Source of the DNA: Quillaja saponaria
Taxonomy: Eukaryota; Streptophyta; Magnoliopsida; Fabales; Quillajaceae
Reading direction: 5' to 3'
DNA: 64,000 bases
Assembly (NCBI GenBank): GCA_029379385.1
Contig: CM055608.1
Coordinates: 29,758,350-29,822,349, forward strand
Shown here: piece after piece, positions 23,679 to 36,349 of the stretch
Layout: each line of letters begins with the position of its first letter
Numbering within the stretch: position 1 is the stretch's first letter
Made by a program: the position numbers and the translations under genes
Notes under the pieces: model-generated
What the model saw: the letters and a program-made list of their open reading frames with translations, nothing else
What the model was told of the DNA's origin: nothing
Databases searched by the model: none

Positions 23679-26600
23679 CTATAGTCTCAAATCCAGACAC
23701 CAACACCTATAGTCTGGTCTTGACACCTTATAGAGTTCATCTGGTGTCATATTTTCGAGTTCCTTGGATCTCCAAGGATCCGAAGAGCTGATTACCTTTG
23801 GGGATGAGTTAGTTGCAGCCCATGTTACAATGCCTTCTAGATTATGAGCTTGGCCTCGGATTCTCTTGTAGAGTCTCATGACAGAAACACAATCTTCAAA
23901 TGGATCATGCGTCCCTGACTGAATATCATAACTGTAGAGCCAAACCACAATGATAGAAAAACAAGATTAATAAAATTAGAATAGGAGCTGCATTTACTAA
24001 CAAATGCCAATACTCCTGTTTGAGGTGCACAAAGGATTGCCCAAGAGAAAAAAAAAAGGATCATGGATGTGCCAACAGTTAAGAGGAAACTTTAATTATT
24101 GAAAGATGCATATTTGAAGATCTCAAACACTGATGCCAATACTTCTATCAAAGAACTAATTCACCCAAAAGCTTAAGGTGTCAGGGAAAGAACCATATAC
24201 AAATTGCTGACTTAAAAGGATAGATAGATAACTATATATTTAATATTTAAGAAAGTAGTGCTAGATTGTTTATCCATAGATGGACAATTCAATCAGAATA
24301 GAAGAGTGCAAACAAAAAAATTTAAATGAATATAAATTACCCCAGATATGTTCTTGTGAGATACTTGAGCGAGTGGCTGACCAAGTTTGTTTTCATCAAC
24401 GGATGATATTTTGCAGTATCCCTGCAAGGAGAAACAAAAGAATCAGCACAGAAGTGTAATTTCTGTTTGGTTAAAATGTTTTCCACCCAGAGGAAAAACT
24501 TGCTCAACTTGCAGCCACCTCAAGTGTCAAGATACAAGGAAGCCAAGCAGAACTCGTACTTATAAAGGAAAGCCTTTCAACTAGTATCTAATAACTCAGT
24601 ATATAGGAAAATCTTTTCACTCGTAATGAATCACAGTAAATTTACAGACAATTAAATTTTTTAACTCATTGAATAACTCAGCAAATCTATTTAGGAACAC
24701 CTTTTAAACTCAAAACATTAATTGATCAACAGCCAAAACTAGCACATTTTTGGACAGCAGAGAGAATACAGCTTCGTATACAAAATACTAAACACATTAA
24801 CACGAGGCTATAAAGAACAATTAAACATTTTCAAAGAAATTTGATTACCGTGACTTGTGATGAGCCCAAGAGAGTATGTAAACTAAGATATGATGTACAA
24901 CTCCATATATAACATTGAAACTCATAAGGAGCTTAGCAGTGTTATAACATCGAGCACAAACCTAAAAGAAAAGTTTAGTTACCTCAGCATGTGATCAGGA
25001 TAATTCATTCTCAAGCAATCCAAATCATGTTCCAAGTCATGCCCCACAAGAAGCCTGGCCTGTCCACCATTCAACCTTACTCTCCCTACAGACTCTCCAT
25101 TGTACAGGATTTGCAATACCTTTTCCTGAACATCCTTAAGTGGCATGGCATCTTTTAGATGCTCCTCTGTCAACCCAGTTATTTCATATCTGAAAAGACT
25201 CAAGAAGAAGTATTAAGAAACATAAACTATCAGCATACCTCATTCTAAAAAATTGGCTACTTTTTTCCACTCAAGAATTGAGAATGAAGCACACAAGTTG
25301 AGCTACCTGTAATTAGTGATGGAAATTTGAGGCTGTACATAAGTGTGGAAAATCAAATTCTCATCTTCATCAATAAGACATATTCTAGCACAAAGATCCA
25401 GGGATCCATCACTTCCACCACCAACCATTTCACAATCCATAGCAATTGCTTTAGGACCTCTATCAGTGTTGACTTCATCAACAGAATTTGCGATATAAAT
25501 TTGGGGTCCTGCATATGACGTTGTTGCTGTTCCCTGCAACAGATCAGCACAAAGTTCACATATTAGACACGTGTACATATCTAAGTACATTTACCAGCCA
25601 GTAAATTTCTTTGGTTGGTTAATAACTTAAGTTGCAGAAGATGACAATTCTGTTTTCTTTTTTGTATAATCTCTTGAAGTTCACTTGTCTACTTACTAGT
25701 GGAGCAGGTGCAGATAGGCGACACATTTCTTTATGCTCACCACAGTAAGCAGGGTTGTCAAACACCTTCAAGCATAATTCACAACCTTGTCTAGAGAAAA
25801 TCTTAGAGCAATTTCCTTTTGGCAATGGACCTGAATACAGAAAACCAATAGATAAAAGGGAAAAGAAGAAACAATAGAAAACTACATATAGATGAGTCAT
25901 AGATCATATTCAGTAATGACATAATCAAATTGAAAATGCAACAACATTTACCAACTAGATGTTCCCTCAAGTGATTCAAAGGATTTGCAGTGCTTTTCAC
26001 AGACCCCACATCTAGGCTGATGGATCGAGTGGTGTGAGACTTTCATGTGTTCAATTAGATGCTCTTTTTTCTTATATTGCTTGTAGCATGCAGAGCATTT
26101 GTGTCTGTAAGCACGAGTCAACTATAATCAAATATTTTAAGCCAACTAGCAAAGAGAATATACTAATATATATGAAAAAAACAAACAGGAAAAGAATAAT
26201 TCAGATGAACCTGCACCATGAGTAATTTAATTACACTGTCTATACTATCTGTAATACTCATACAGTTGTTATATCATGTTTGAAGGTTCAAATTCATTAC
26301 AGTAACAGGTCAAGCCCTATATCCAGTGAAAAGAGAATAGCAAATAGAATTTTAGTCCTATATTTGTGCTGTGTAAAATAGGACAACACGAGAAAAATAA
26401 ATGAAAAGATCTGACCCACAAAAAGGCAGTTTTCCAGAAAATGAAAGAAACTAGCGAATTTTAAGCTGGTAATTAAAGAAATGTTGTGAATCCTAGAAGA
26501 AGAGGTGCTATGTGAGCCCAGAAGAGCCCAAAAACATATAATAATAGATAAAGCACCAAATTTATTATGAATAGTTGTTTCTCCTATGGTAAGTGATTTA

Positions 26601-27433
26601 AGTTCTGTTCTGTTCCATAAAGGAAGCATCTTACGGCATTGAGGATTAGCTTAAGCTTAAACCATCAAAAATACTATGATATTAGGGTATGATCCATTGC
26701 AGTTTGCTGTTACTTTGCTTCCCTATAGAATATCAGGAACTATGAAGATAAACCCTACAAAATAGTAAATCGAAAAATGAAAAGTAACCCTGAACAACAA
26801 ATGGAAAATTTTGACACCGCAAATATAATTACAAAAGTGCATGGGTCTTCAGTAGCAGCAGCGACCAACAAAACCAAAGTAGATGAGTATAGTATAAAGA
26901 GGCTGGAAGAAAATAACCATTTAAGAAATCCCAGCATCTATATACCATATTACGGATGGATGGAATGTGAAAATAGACATACAAATTGGCTATTACAACA
27001 AAACTAGGCTGCCATAAAACCTAACTATGCACAATGCAGCAAAACAAGGCAACCTTTGCTTCCAAAAGTAGTAATTTACTCTAAAAAAATCTGACCCATG
27101 ACATAGAGTGGGAAAGTTCCCGGAAATATTTAAAACTAAAATTTAACAATTCTTTCCAGAAAGATCTCTACCAATCAAGCACAACTTCCCTGCTACGCTT
27201 GCATGTCGTAATTATCAAACGGAAAATCACAGAAACTTGAAAAGCCAATAGGGATTCTATGTAGCAACCAAACAATGCCCCTTCAGAGAAATAAAAACCA
27301 AAAATCTACTCTATGTACTCTATGCGAAATGGGTAACAGATTGTCACATACTAACATACAGATTTCGCAAAGAAGAGAGAGAGAAATGCTACCTTCTGGT
27401 TATGGTTTTAGGAGGGTTTGCATCGGCTTCCAT
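23679..27433 (-). CDS. REXO4-type DEDDh 3'-5' RNA exonuclease with C2H2 finger (frame break in exon 2)
   Basis: This is a predicted 3'-5' exoribonuclease of the REXO4/ISG20 family, in plants probably nuclear and involved in rRNA or other RNA trimming. Seven exons fit: 27393-27433, 25952-26104, 25697-25830, 25307-25533, 24983-25189, 24341-24421 and 23679-23931, giving about 364 residues once exon 2 is read in the homologous frame. The N-terminus has a C2H2 finger (CSAC..HLIEHMKVSHH) and a second Cys/His cluster (CGVCEKHC). The exonuclease motifs are MDCEMVG (Asp142, Glu144), GHDLEHDL (Asp240) and THDPFEDC (His289, Asp294), so the DEDDh set is complete. Exon 2 has one extra base near 25968: the frame reading CKSFESL must shift by one to read REHLVGPLPKGNC. 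As written, the frame runs into a stop. It may be an assembly error, because every other exon and splice site is intact. Confidence 0.85.
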
Positions 27434-28309
27434 TGGTGTTAGAGGAGCTTGACAACGAAGAAGTGAAAAGAATAGTTATTCGGCCAATGACAGCCCGTGT
27501 GGCGCTTGGAGCATTTCCCAGTGACCCAGTGGCGGCGGAGCTGACATTTATTTTTGGGGAGACTAAAATTTTTACATAAAAGTATTTTATTTTACTGTGT
27601 AAAATATAAAGTTTTACCTATGGAATTAAATGTCACGCATTTTTCTACGAACGAAATTTAAGATATTCATGAATTATTGATATTTGATTGTATTTTAAAT
27701 TACAATTAGGTATTTTTAATATTTTTTAATATTATATTTTTAAAATTTTAATTTTTAAAATTATCTTACTGTCAATAAAAAAATAAGCAATAATAGAGGT
27801 TATTGTCAAAAATTAATAATAAAGTTTTACCTATGGAATTAAATTTCATATATTTTTCTACAATACAAAAGAAATTTATCTATTTTTAAATTACGGATAC
27901 GAAATTGTTATGACTGATATTTAAATATATTTATAAATATTTATTAATATCTAATTATAATTAAGAATATGATCAGATATTTTTGAAATTTTTAAATATT
28001 GTATTTACAAATTTTAATTTTTAAATTTTTTTTAAGATCTTCTTAATGTCAATAAAAGAAAACAAAAACAAGTAATAATAAAAATTAACGTCAAGAATTA
28101 ATAACTAAATATTTAGTGATATGTAATTTTTTTTTAATTCATAAAACAAATAAATTTTATTTTAACTATTTTCTTTAAATATTTTTTTTAATATTTACTA
28201 TGAGTTTATATTTTTAATTAAAAAATTATAACTAATAAATTTTAATATTTTTATGTTTTATATATTAATACTTAATTATGAACAATTAAGTTTTATTAAC
28301 TAAATTATA
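27434..28309. other. AT-rich intergenic DNA
   Basis: The first 100 bases hold the GC-richer 5' flank of the exonuclease gene (for example CCCGTGTGGCGCTTGG). The rest is AT-rich with two related stretches, AAGTTTTACCTATGGAATTAAAT at about 27611 and 27824, which suggests a small internal duplication. No gene is visible. It ends with AACTAAATTATA (28298-28309), the left target copy of the downstream retrocopy. Confidence 0.45.
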
Positions 28310-30148
28310 ATCTTTCATCCAATTCTCGGCGAAAGAACCTGATTTTCTTTTTTTTTTATTCCCCCATGCATTGACTAGTAGCTCATAGAGACCCAAAGAA
28401 GCCATAGTAGACCAAGCTAGAGAGCTTTCGCTCTCGGGGTTTGTAATTTTTGGAAGGTACAGTAAGTTAAGTAGAAACTTCAATGGATCACGGCTCAAAA
28501 GACGATATTGATATAAGTGAATCTGAAATGGATGAGTATGAAGAAAAATCTTATGAAGAATTAAAAAGTGGAAGACAACAAGTGAAAATTGCAGATAAAG
28601 CTTTTACTTGTCCCTACTACCCGAAAAAAGAGAAAACGTGATTATTTGTATAAGGAACTCCTTCAACATGTTTCTGGCGTTGGTAAGAGTAGTACATAAA
28701 AGAAAAGTGCAAAAGAGAAGGTCAATCATTTAGCCTTAGTGAAGTATTTGGAAAGAGATCTTGCAACCATGGATGGTCTTTCAGAACCTGTAACTGAGGA
28801 TGATCCTCCATCTGGCCCTGGGTTGGGATAGTGGTTAACATTCCCACTAGATGTGCAGATGATGGAAGCTTTGTGGGAGAAAATGGATCCAAGTTGAAGG
28901 ATGAATATAGAAACAAGGGGTTTAATGTAAGATGCAACTAGAGTTTCATAAAAGAGAGCTGGAATTGCGGATGGTAGAATTGGAAAAGCGCAAATCATAG
29001 AATTGAAAGTAACAGAAAAATGTTAGAAGAAGAGATTGAGAAGAACGGCATGAAAGATAATTCTCCTCAGTTGGTTGCTCTGGAGCAATAGAAGGCTGAT
29101 GAAAATGTTATGAAACTGGCAGAAGATCAACAGAGGCAAAAAGAACAACTCCACAATAAAATTAGTCAGTTGGAAAAACAACTAGATAAGAAACCAAGCT
29201 CTGGAATTGGAAATCGAGCAACTAAAAGGAACACTAAATGTTATGAAGCACATTGGAGATGATGGAGATGTAGAAGTTCTGAAGAAGATGGAAGCTTTAC
29301 TTAAAGATTTAAGAGAAAAGGAAAGCTCTCTTGAAGATGTAGAAGCATTGAACCAATGCTAATTATGAATGAGCGTAAAAGCAATGATGAGCTTCAAGAA
29401 GCTCGAAAAGAATTGATTAATGGCATTAAAGAGATTTCAAGTTGTGCCCATATTAGTGTGAAGCGAATGAAAGAACTTGACACTAGACCATTCCATGAAG
29501 CAATGAAGAGAAAGTATAATGAGGAAGATGCAGAAGAGAGAGCTTCAGAACTATGCTCATTGTGGGAAGAATATCTAAATGACCCAGACTGGCATCCATT
29601 TAAAGTTAGTACGGTTGAAGAGAAGCATCAGGAAAGTATTGACGAAGAGGGTCAAAAGCTAAAAGATTTTAAAAAGGAGATGGGTATTGGAGCATACAAA
29701 GCTGTGGTAGCAGCTCTAATGGAAATAATAAACGAATACAATCCGAGTGGGCGGTATATAACCAATGAATTGTGGAACTATGGAGAATGAAGGAGGGCAA
29801 CATTGTGAGAGGGAATTGCATTTCTACTGAACAAATGGAAAATAAGCAATCGCAAAAGGGAAATGTGGTGAAGGAATTGACATGTATGTAAGAAAGCCAT
29901 TCTTAAAGTTGGATCGCATGTCACCAATCATCAGGTCCGGGGAGCTGCCATATTTGATGGTTGTATTGTTTGAATAAACTAAGCTGAGTAGCTTGTTTTA
30001 TCTCACTAGGTTAATGCTCCATGCATGTGAATATACTGCATTCATGCTGGGCAATGTGTGGAATAAGACATAAATGTAAAACCTGTTTGACTAAGTAGCT
30101 GTTAATCCAGAACCTGTTCTGATTCTTTTTTTCAAAAAAAAAAATATA
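28310..30148 (+). pseudogene. Processed pseudogene of an FDM/IDN2-like XS-XH protein
   Basis: FDM/IDN2 proteins bind double-stranded RNA in RNA-directed DNA methylation. The coding remnant runs from an ATG at 28483 to a stop at 29869-29871. It retains the N-terminus (ISESEMDEYEEKSYEELKSG), a zf-XS finger in which one Cys of CPxC has become Tyr (CPYYP), KEKVNHLALVKYLERDLA, a little of the XS domain start (VGIVVNIPTR), coiled-coil scraps (QLVALEQ, LAEDQQRQKEQL) and most of the XH domain (RPFHEAMKRKYNEEDAEERA..ELWNYGE). Most of XS is deleted; frameshifts and stops interrupt it, two of them in the last 30 codons. There are no introns. An 11-A run (30134-30144) follows, and 12-mers AACTAAATTATA (28298) and AACTAAATTGTA (30149) flank the unit. 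This is classic LINE-mediated retroposition. One 144-codon frame (29356-29790) remains open but is only the XH part. Confidence 0.9.
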
Positions 30149-30160
30149 AACTAAATTGTA

Positions 30161-31139
30161 CAATTAGATTTTATTAGTATAAAAACTTAAAGTTATAGAG
30201 AAAAAACTATTATATAGAAGCTAGTTAAATGATAAGAAAATAAATATAATAAAATATAAGTATTATCTCTAAATTTTATTTTATTTAGTTAATATGTATT
30301 AGTTGTATTATGTATAATTTAATAAATGGTTGAGATTAAACATATAAAAAGAAAATATAAATGATATGTGAAGAGACAAATAAAGTCTTCAAACATGCAA
30401 AATTAATTATTATATACATTACCAATCAGTTATATATAAATATCATATAATACTTTTACATATATTTATATGTGTATGGGATTTTAAGCCATTTTCATAA
30501 TGTCTCTGATACGTATTTGATACATTTTCTTTTATAGACTGACTGATACTATATCAAGAAATGACATTTTAATCCTCGTTTACCTATATTTTAAGTAGAT
30601 TTTTTTATTTTATTTTTTGCACAAATTATAAGGTGGAACAGTATAAACAAGTTCCCAACTTAACAAGTTTTTTATTTTATTATTATTTTGTATAATATCA
30701 TATTTAATATTTTTATTAGATTTTAAATTTTAACCGATGAGTCTTTAGTTTGAAAAGTAAATATATTACCTAACTTTTAATTTTGGAGGGTCCATGATAT
30801 TAAATATGAGAAAAATAAAATGCTAAGTATTAATTTTATATTATAATATTAATATTTTAAAAAAAATTTGGGGGCATGGCTTCTTCAGTTCCTTAATGGC
30901 TATGCCCTTGCCCATGTTTAGTTTCAAAAATATAAATATTTATCTACTTGTAATAATTTAATGTGTCAAACAAGAAATGAAAACTAGAAAGAAAGAAAAA
31001 AAAAATAGTCCATTACAATTTTTTTTTATAAAAAAATAGGCGAGATCTTTAAAGTAAGGCTGATTAAGCGGGTCGACTACGTCAACTACTTTTTTGAGTT
31101 TGAGAGTTAATTCGGCCCGAAATAATACCAAAATGACGA
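30161..31139. other. AT-rich intergenic DNA
   Basis: Very AT-rich sequence downstream of the retrocopy. Apart from short A and T runs and a GGGTCGACTACGTCAACTAC patch near 31060, I see no structure and no coding potential. Confidence 0.4.
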
Positions 31140-32890
31140 TATAATTGATTCAACCAATTTGACCAGTATGAGTGTTAAAATACTGAAAATATGTACAATT
31201 GAACTGAAATTGACATAATATATATGCATAATGAATATAATGATTTGTGTTACTTAACTTGTGTAAAAGTACAGTAAGAAAAAATACTTTTTAATTCAAA
31301 TTGTTTAAAAAATAATTATAAAAAGTGATTTGACTGTTGTAGTTTAAATTTTATAAAAATGCATAATTGAAAGGAAATTAGAAGAGTGTATAGCATTTAT
31401 AATTCAAATTAAATTCAAACGCATAATTGAAAGAAAATTCGCTGAGTGTATATTGATTTCAGTTCAAATCATAGAAGCGTGCATAATTAAAAGAAAATTA
31501 ATAGATTGTATGACGATTTTAGTTTAAATTATATAAACATGTATAATTAGAAAGAAAATAAGAACTAGACCCAAAGAGTGTTTAATTTTTATTTTATTTT
31601 AACGCTCATGCGTGTCACCTGACCAACTTACATTATATTTATAGAGATTTTATTCTCTTAAACCTTGAAACCTTTCCAAAAAGATTTGAATTCAGGTAGT
31701 CAATGAAAGAGCACATATTCTTGACCACCATGTCAACCTATTTAGCGTTTAGAATTCTTTACATTAAAGCCCACTACTAAAGTGAGATAGATACATAAGA
31801 AACTTACATGGTTTTATTTTTGTACTTTATAAATGACTAAATGTCCGTAATATACTACAAGTACAGTTTTAGAATTTTACTTCAAGTAAAATTGTCAAAT
31901 GTCCTAATAAAAAAATAATAATGAACATGAAGTATAGTATTTACTGTACAATTTTCATCGATGATACAAACAATTCAACCAATCGGATAGTCTAAGTCTT
32001 AAAAACACTAAAAATATGTACAATTGAACTGAAATTGACATAATATATATACATAATGAATATAATGATCTATGTTAGTTAACCTGTGTGTAAAAGCATG
32101 GTAAAAAAACATACTTTCTAAATAAAATTATTTTAATTTTTTTAACAAGTGTCCGTAGGACACTCGTTAGAAAAATTAAGCACACCCGTTAGAAAAAACT
32201 TTTACAAAATAAATATAAAAATTTATTTGACCGTTCTAGTTTAAATTTTATAAACATGCATAACTGAAAGGAAATGAGAAGAGTATATTGTTTTTATTTT
32301 CTTCTTTTGGAAATTTAAATTCTTTTTAAAAAAAAAAAGCAGGTTGTTGTTGTTGTTTTTTGTTTTCTTTTCGGTAAGAGATTAATTTTCTAATTCAATC
32401 ACATTTGTTTATCAACAAATAAGCGTAATTTGTATAAGTAATTATATATATATATATTTGCCCGATAAGTAGAGACGAACTTACAGATTAAAAATAAAAG
32501 AAGATTTATACTCAAAGAGTGTTTAGTATAATTTTTTAATGGTCAAGTGTGTCCACCTGATCAACTTTCATTATATTTATACAAATTTTACTCTCTAAAA
32601 CCTTTTCAAGAAGATTTGAATTCAAGTAACCTATAAAAAAAAAGTACAAATTCTTGATCATTATGTCACTCCTTAGTGTTTAGAATTTTTTTAATTAAAG
32701 ACCAATACTACTTAAAGTGAGATAGATATATAAAAAACTTACATGGTTTTATTTTTGTACTTTATAAATGACTAAATACCAATAATATACTACAAGTACA
32801 TTTTTAGTATTTTACTTTAAATAAAATTGTCAAATGTCCTAAGAAAAAAAAAATAATGGCTATGAATTGTAGAATTTACTGTGTAAATTT
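31140..32890. repeat. Diverged direct repeat, two copies
   Basis: Two blocks recur in order. ATATGTACAATTGAACTGAA followed by ATTGACATAATATATA appears near 31190 and again near 32017. The block from CACCTGACCAACTTACATTA (about 31617) to AATTGTCAAATGTCCTAA (about 31905) recurs as CACCTGATCAACTTTCATTA (about 32555) to 32840. The offset grows from about 830 to about 940 bases because copy 2 has inserted sequence, including ACAAGTGTCCGTAGGACAC near 32143. It is non-coding; I do not recognise a family. It may be a tandemly duplicated transposon fragment. Confidence 0.65.
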
Positions 32891-33642
32891 CATCGACAAA
32901 TTCAAATATGAAAACGAGAATGAAAATCTTTGAACAACACATGGAAAGGAGAATGAAAAATGATTGGAAGTGAACTATGAAAATGCATATGAATCTTGAA
33001 ACTGGAATGAAGAAGAAAAAATATTTTAAGTTTTTCGAAAAATATTCCATTAAAAAGATAATAGATATAAAGGCATAGAGTATGGACCCATATCGTGGTC
33101 TAACAAACTGCTTCAATTCTGAAGAATGAATATGAGTAGCAAGGACCTCATTTACCTTTCCTATCCTATATTTTCACAATAACTGGAGAATAGAAACTGT
33201 TTCCATCTTTTCCTTTTTGATTGAAAACTGTTTCCATCTTTAAAAACATAAGAGAGTGAGCTGTCTTCTTTATAAATACATATGGAGATATGGACTTTAG
33301 ATCAGGTTCCCAATATGAAGCAAAACTATGACATGTCATCACTCATGAAATACAGTCAAACATTCAAGGATTGATTTTTCCAAAAGCAAATCTTATAATC
33401 CAACAATGGCAAAAAGAACTAGAATAGTGCAAGGGAATGGTGTAATACTAAATTTTACACCTAGCATAATCTGAACTTGACAAAATAGGAGAGCATTCTT
33501 GCCTTAATTTGTCACAAATAAGCAATTACACAGAAGCACGCTATTGTTAGAAGAGTTTTTAGCCTTAAGAAGAAATCTATAATATCCATAACATCCCAGT
33601 CAAGTGCCATTTAACGATATGGTGGGAAAAGTTAGAACAAAT
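32891..33642. other. 3' flank of LSM2
   Basis: Intergenic DNA of more balanced composition that probably includes the LSM2 3' UTR (about 33400-33642). A long open stretch on the minus strand at 32817-33116 is low-complexity Phe/Ile coding and resembles no protein I know. No gene is supported. Confidence 0.4.
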
Positions 33643-35470
33643 TCAACCACCCCGAGCTTCTCTCCTTGTGGCATCATGCAGTAGTTCAATGTCCACCCCT
33701 TCTGGAGGTAATTGAACATATCTGACCACCGATCCTCTGATGAAGCAGTTCCTTACAGAAAGCTGCCATTGAACAGAATTTATATAACCCGGCTTGAATA
33801 TAAAGACATAGGGACAAATGCAGGAAAACATGAGAATTTTATATATGAAGAAAAATAAAGCAATAAAAGATAAAACAAGGTAACTTGAAATGTATAAAGG
33901 GAGCTCTTCTCTTTCTAAAAGCCTTAATGTCTTCCATGCCTAAGAAAACCAAAAATTACTTAATGCACCAGACAGAAGAAATCATTGACACTGCTATTGC
34001 TTTCATAATTCTACTTATTTTTTTGACAAAATGTTGCTTCCTATTTTGGCCTTCTGCGGCAAGTTAACATCTTTCCTTCAGCATATTAGCAATGCAATAA
34101 TGATAATTGATGAGCAACACCAAACAGCCTCAGGGTACACCAGTTTTTGCATAAGCTAGTGTCATTGAGGGTCTGCTGAGTGGGAACAACCAGTCAATCC
34201 ACATCTACTTCTTTTCATTTTTCATTTTTCATTCATCTTTTGTATTTTCTTCCTTTTTAGGGGTTGCTGGTCTATACATATGCCCCTCTCAAGACCACAA
34301 TTTCAAGAGTTATGGAGTTTTATCTTCATAAAGATAAATTTCCCCTGAAAAATACTTTCAAACATTTGATGAAAATTCGAATTTAAATTTTCAGTAGATT
34401 GAGCAACTACAACTCTGATAGTCAACTTTCCCACCAATAAGACAAAGTTTCCTTTCGTCATGAATTGAGAAATTGCACCAGCCCTAGCTAATGCAAGGAA
34501 AGTGAGATCTTAACCCCCAGATTTGAGGTCTGCTATGTTTATGTAGAAGAAAAATACCTCCATGCACACATGTGACAACTGACAAGTAATCTAGAGCTTT
34601 ATCTGACTATGACCAAGCTGCATATATAATTAGACAATGCTTTCAATTTGCAAAATTATGACGTAGAAGGTAAGAACTGAGAAGACATCAACCACTTAGG
34701 TTGAGTCCATTGACCTGTGTGTGTGTGCAAGTAAGTGCTCAAAATAGCCAATATCTCCATCTCATCTCATGAAAATCAAGTTATATAAACCAGCATACTG
34801 TTGACATATTATAACACCCCAAGCCCAATTGGCTCGAGTACCCCAGAGAGGTCAAGACCATGACCACACAACATGGCCAAAATGACTAGCCCGAAGTACT
34901 TGATAGTTGATAACTTAAGGTCATATACATAGCAATCACACTTCAAGGTACTTGTAGCTTATGTACAACACAATCACAGACGTGGGGTATTACACGAACA
35001 CGTATAATATGTGAAAGTATGAAAACAAATTCAATACCTTACAAAAACTAAACACAGAATTATAGTCCACGCATTGAATCACCTTTCTCACCCCATTAAA
35101 TCGTATGCAGCCAACAGTTCAGAAAGAAAATTGTAAAGGTAAGATACAAATGATGATGGGTATGCTGGACCAAAAAAGTTAGTAAAAATACCATGTGGGG
35201 GTACTTGTCTTGATCGACAACCCGGGTGTTCTCAAGCTTGATGTTGAGGTACTGGTCAACTGAGTGTAAAGTCCCTCTAATTGCCAAATCGTTCTTCAGC
35301 TCCACCGTAACTTCCCTGCCTACCAAATCCTTGAAATACGAGAAGAACAACTGAACAACAAGAGAAGACAAACCATTAAGACAAATTAAAATAATCGAAA
35401 TAAGACCCAGACCCAGGTAACAGAAACTAAAGAGAATTGAATTAAATACATATTGGAAGACAGTTACCAT
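33643..35470 (-). CDS. LSM2: U6 snRNA-associated Sm-like protein LSm2
   Basis: LSm2 is a subunit of both the nuclear LSm2-8 ring, which binds the U6 snRNA 3' end for splicing, and the cytoplasmic LSm1-7 ring for mRNA decay. Three coding exons give exactly 93 residues, the usual plant length. Exon 1 (35468-35470) contributes only the ATG, followed at once by a GT donor. Exon 2 (35192-35350) encodes LFFSYFKDLVGREVTVELKN, then LAIRGTLHSVDQYLNIKLEN, the Sm1 motif. Exon 3 (33643-33762) encodes LSVRNCFIRGSVVRYVQLP with Sm2, and ends TRREARGG. The intron between exons 2 and 3 is 1.4 kb. Because the start codon sits alone in its exon, the protein is easy to mis-annotate. The match is close enough to be certain of the family member. 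Confidence 0.95.
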
Positions 35471-36349
35471 TTCCGATGCAGAAGAAGGACGACGGAGGCA
35501 ACCTCTGCGTCTATGAATTTGGATGCCCGCACTCCCAATATGAGTGGAAAAATACTAAATAGAGCGAATGGGCACTACTGGCTACTGTACCCTCTGTGAC
35601 ATGGAGTGACGAAATTGTCCCCCAGTAAAGTCAAGGTCTCAAGGAGACAAACCGTACCCCTCTTTCTTTTATTTCTTGCAGTGAATAGCAGTTTTAATCT
35701 TAATAAAACAGGAGAAGATCTGATCCATATTACGAACATAAAAATCAAATTTTAGGTGATAAAAATCACTTAAACTCAAACTGGTTCAAACCCCAATTTT
35801 TAAGTGTAATAATGAGACCACACTTGAGCAGGAACGGCAAGGCCTAACATGGAGTTTTTATTTTTATTTTTATAAATGTTGTGCTCCTCTAAGGCTCCTA
35901 TATTGTTAATCATTTGAATTACATCACATCCAGAACAGATGAACCCGAAATGGCAAGGCACGTCGAGTAAAACAAAATTAAGCAGCAAAAATAGTGATAT
36001 ACAAGATGAACAAATACAATGAATATTGAAGTTGAAATATGAAGCAACGGACCAAAGCATTGATTCTGATTTTAGTACAGAAACTGAAATTGAAAAAACA
36101 GAAAATGAAAGGACTACAGATGTTACAGAAGCCTACAGATTACAAACCAACAAAAAATCCACCAAATCAAACTACATTTACATCTTGCATATAAATTGCT
36201 AAAAATTTAAAATTTCTTCGAATCTACAGACGAGAATGTGCCTCTCAACTGTCCTTTTTTTTTTTCTCTATGTTTTTTGTTCTTTTGATCTGGAGGGGGG
36301 GAGGGGGGGGGGCGGGGGCGGGGGAAGAGGAGATTGTAGAGAAGGTTGA
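35471..36349. other. Intergenic region between LSM2 and BPM
   Basis: The part next to 35471 should hold the LSM2 promoter and 5' UTR; the part next to 36349 holds the 3' UTR of the BPM gene. No gene is visible. The only marked feature is the G-rich tract at 36295-36325. Confidence 0.4.
36295..36325 (+). repeat. G-rich tract with G-quadruplex potential at the BPM 3' end
   Basis: Four or more runs of at least five G, separated by single A or C bases (for example GGGGGCGGGGGCGGGGG), lie 25 bases past the BPM stop codon. The BPM transcript carries the C-rich complement, so a quadruplex would form in the template or non-transcript strand. A T run precedes it (about 36256-36265). Confidence 0.8.

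Noticed and set aside
29356..29790. Open XH-domain frame taken alone as a gene
   Set aside because: It continues a larger decayed FDM-like sequence on both sides with stops and frameshifts, and sits in a retrocopy with poly(A) and target duplication.
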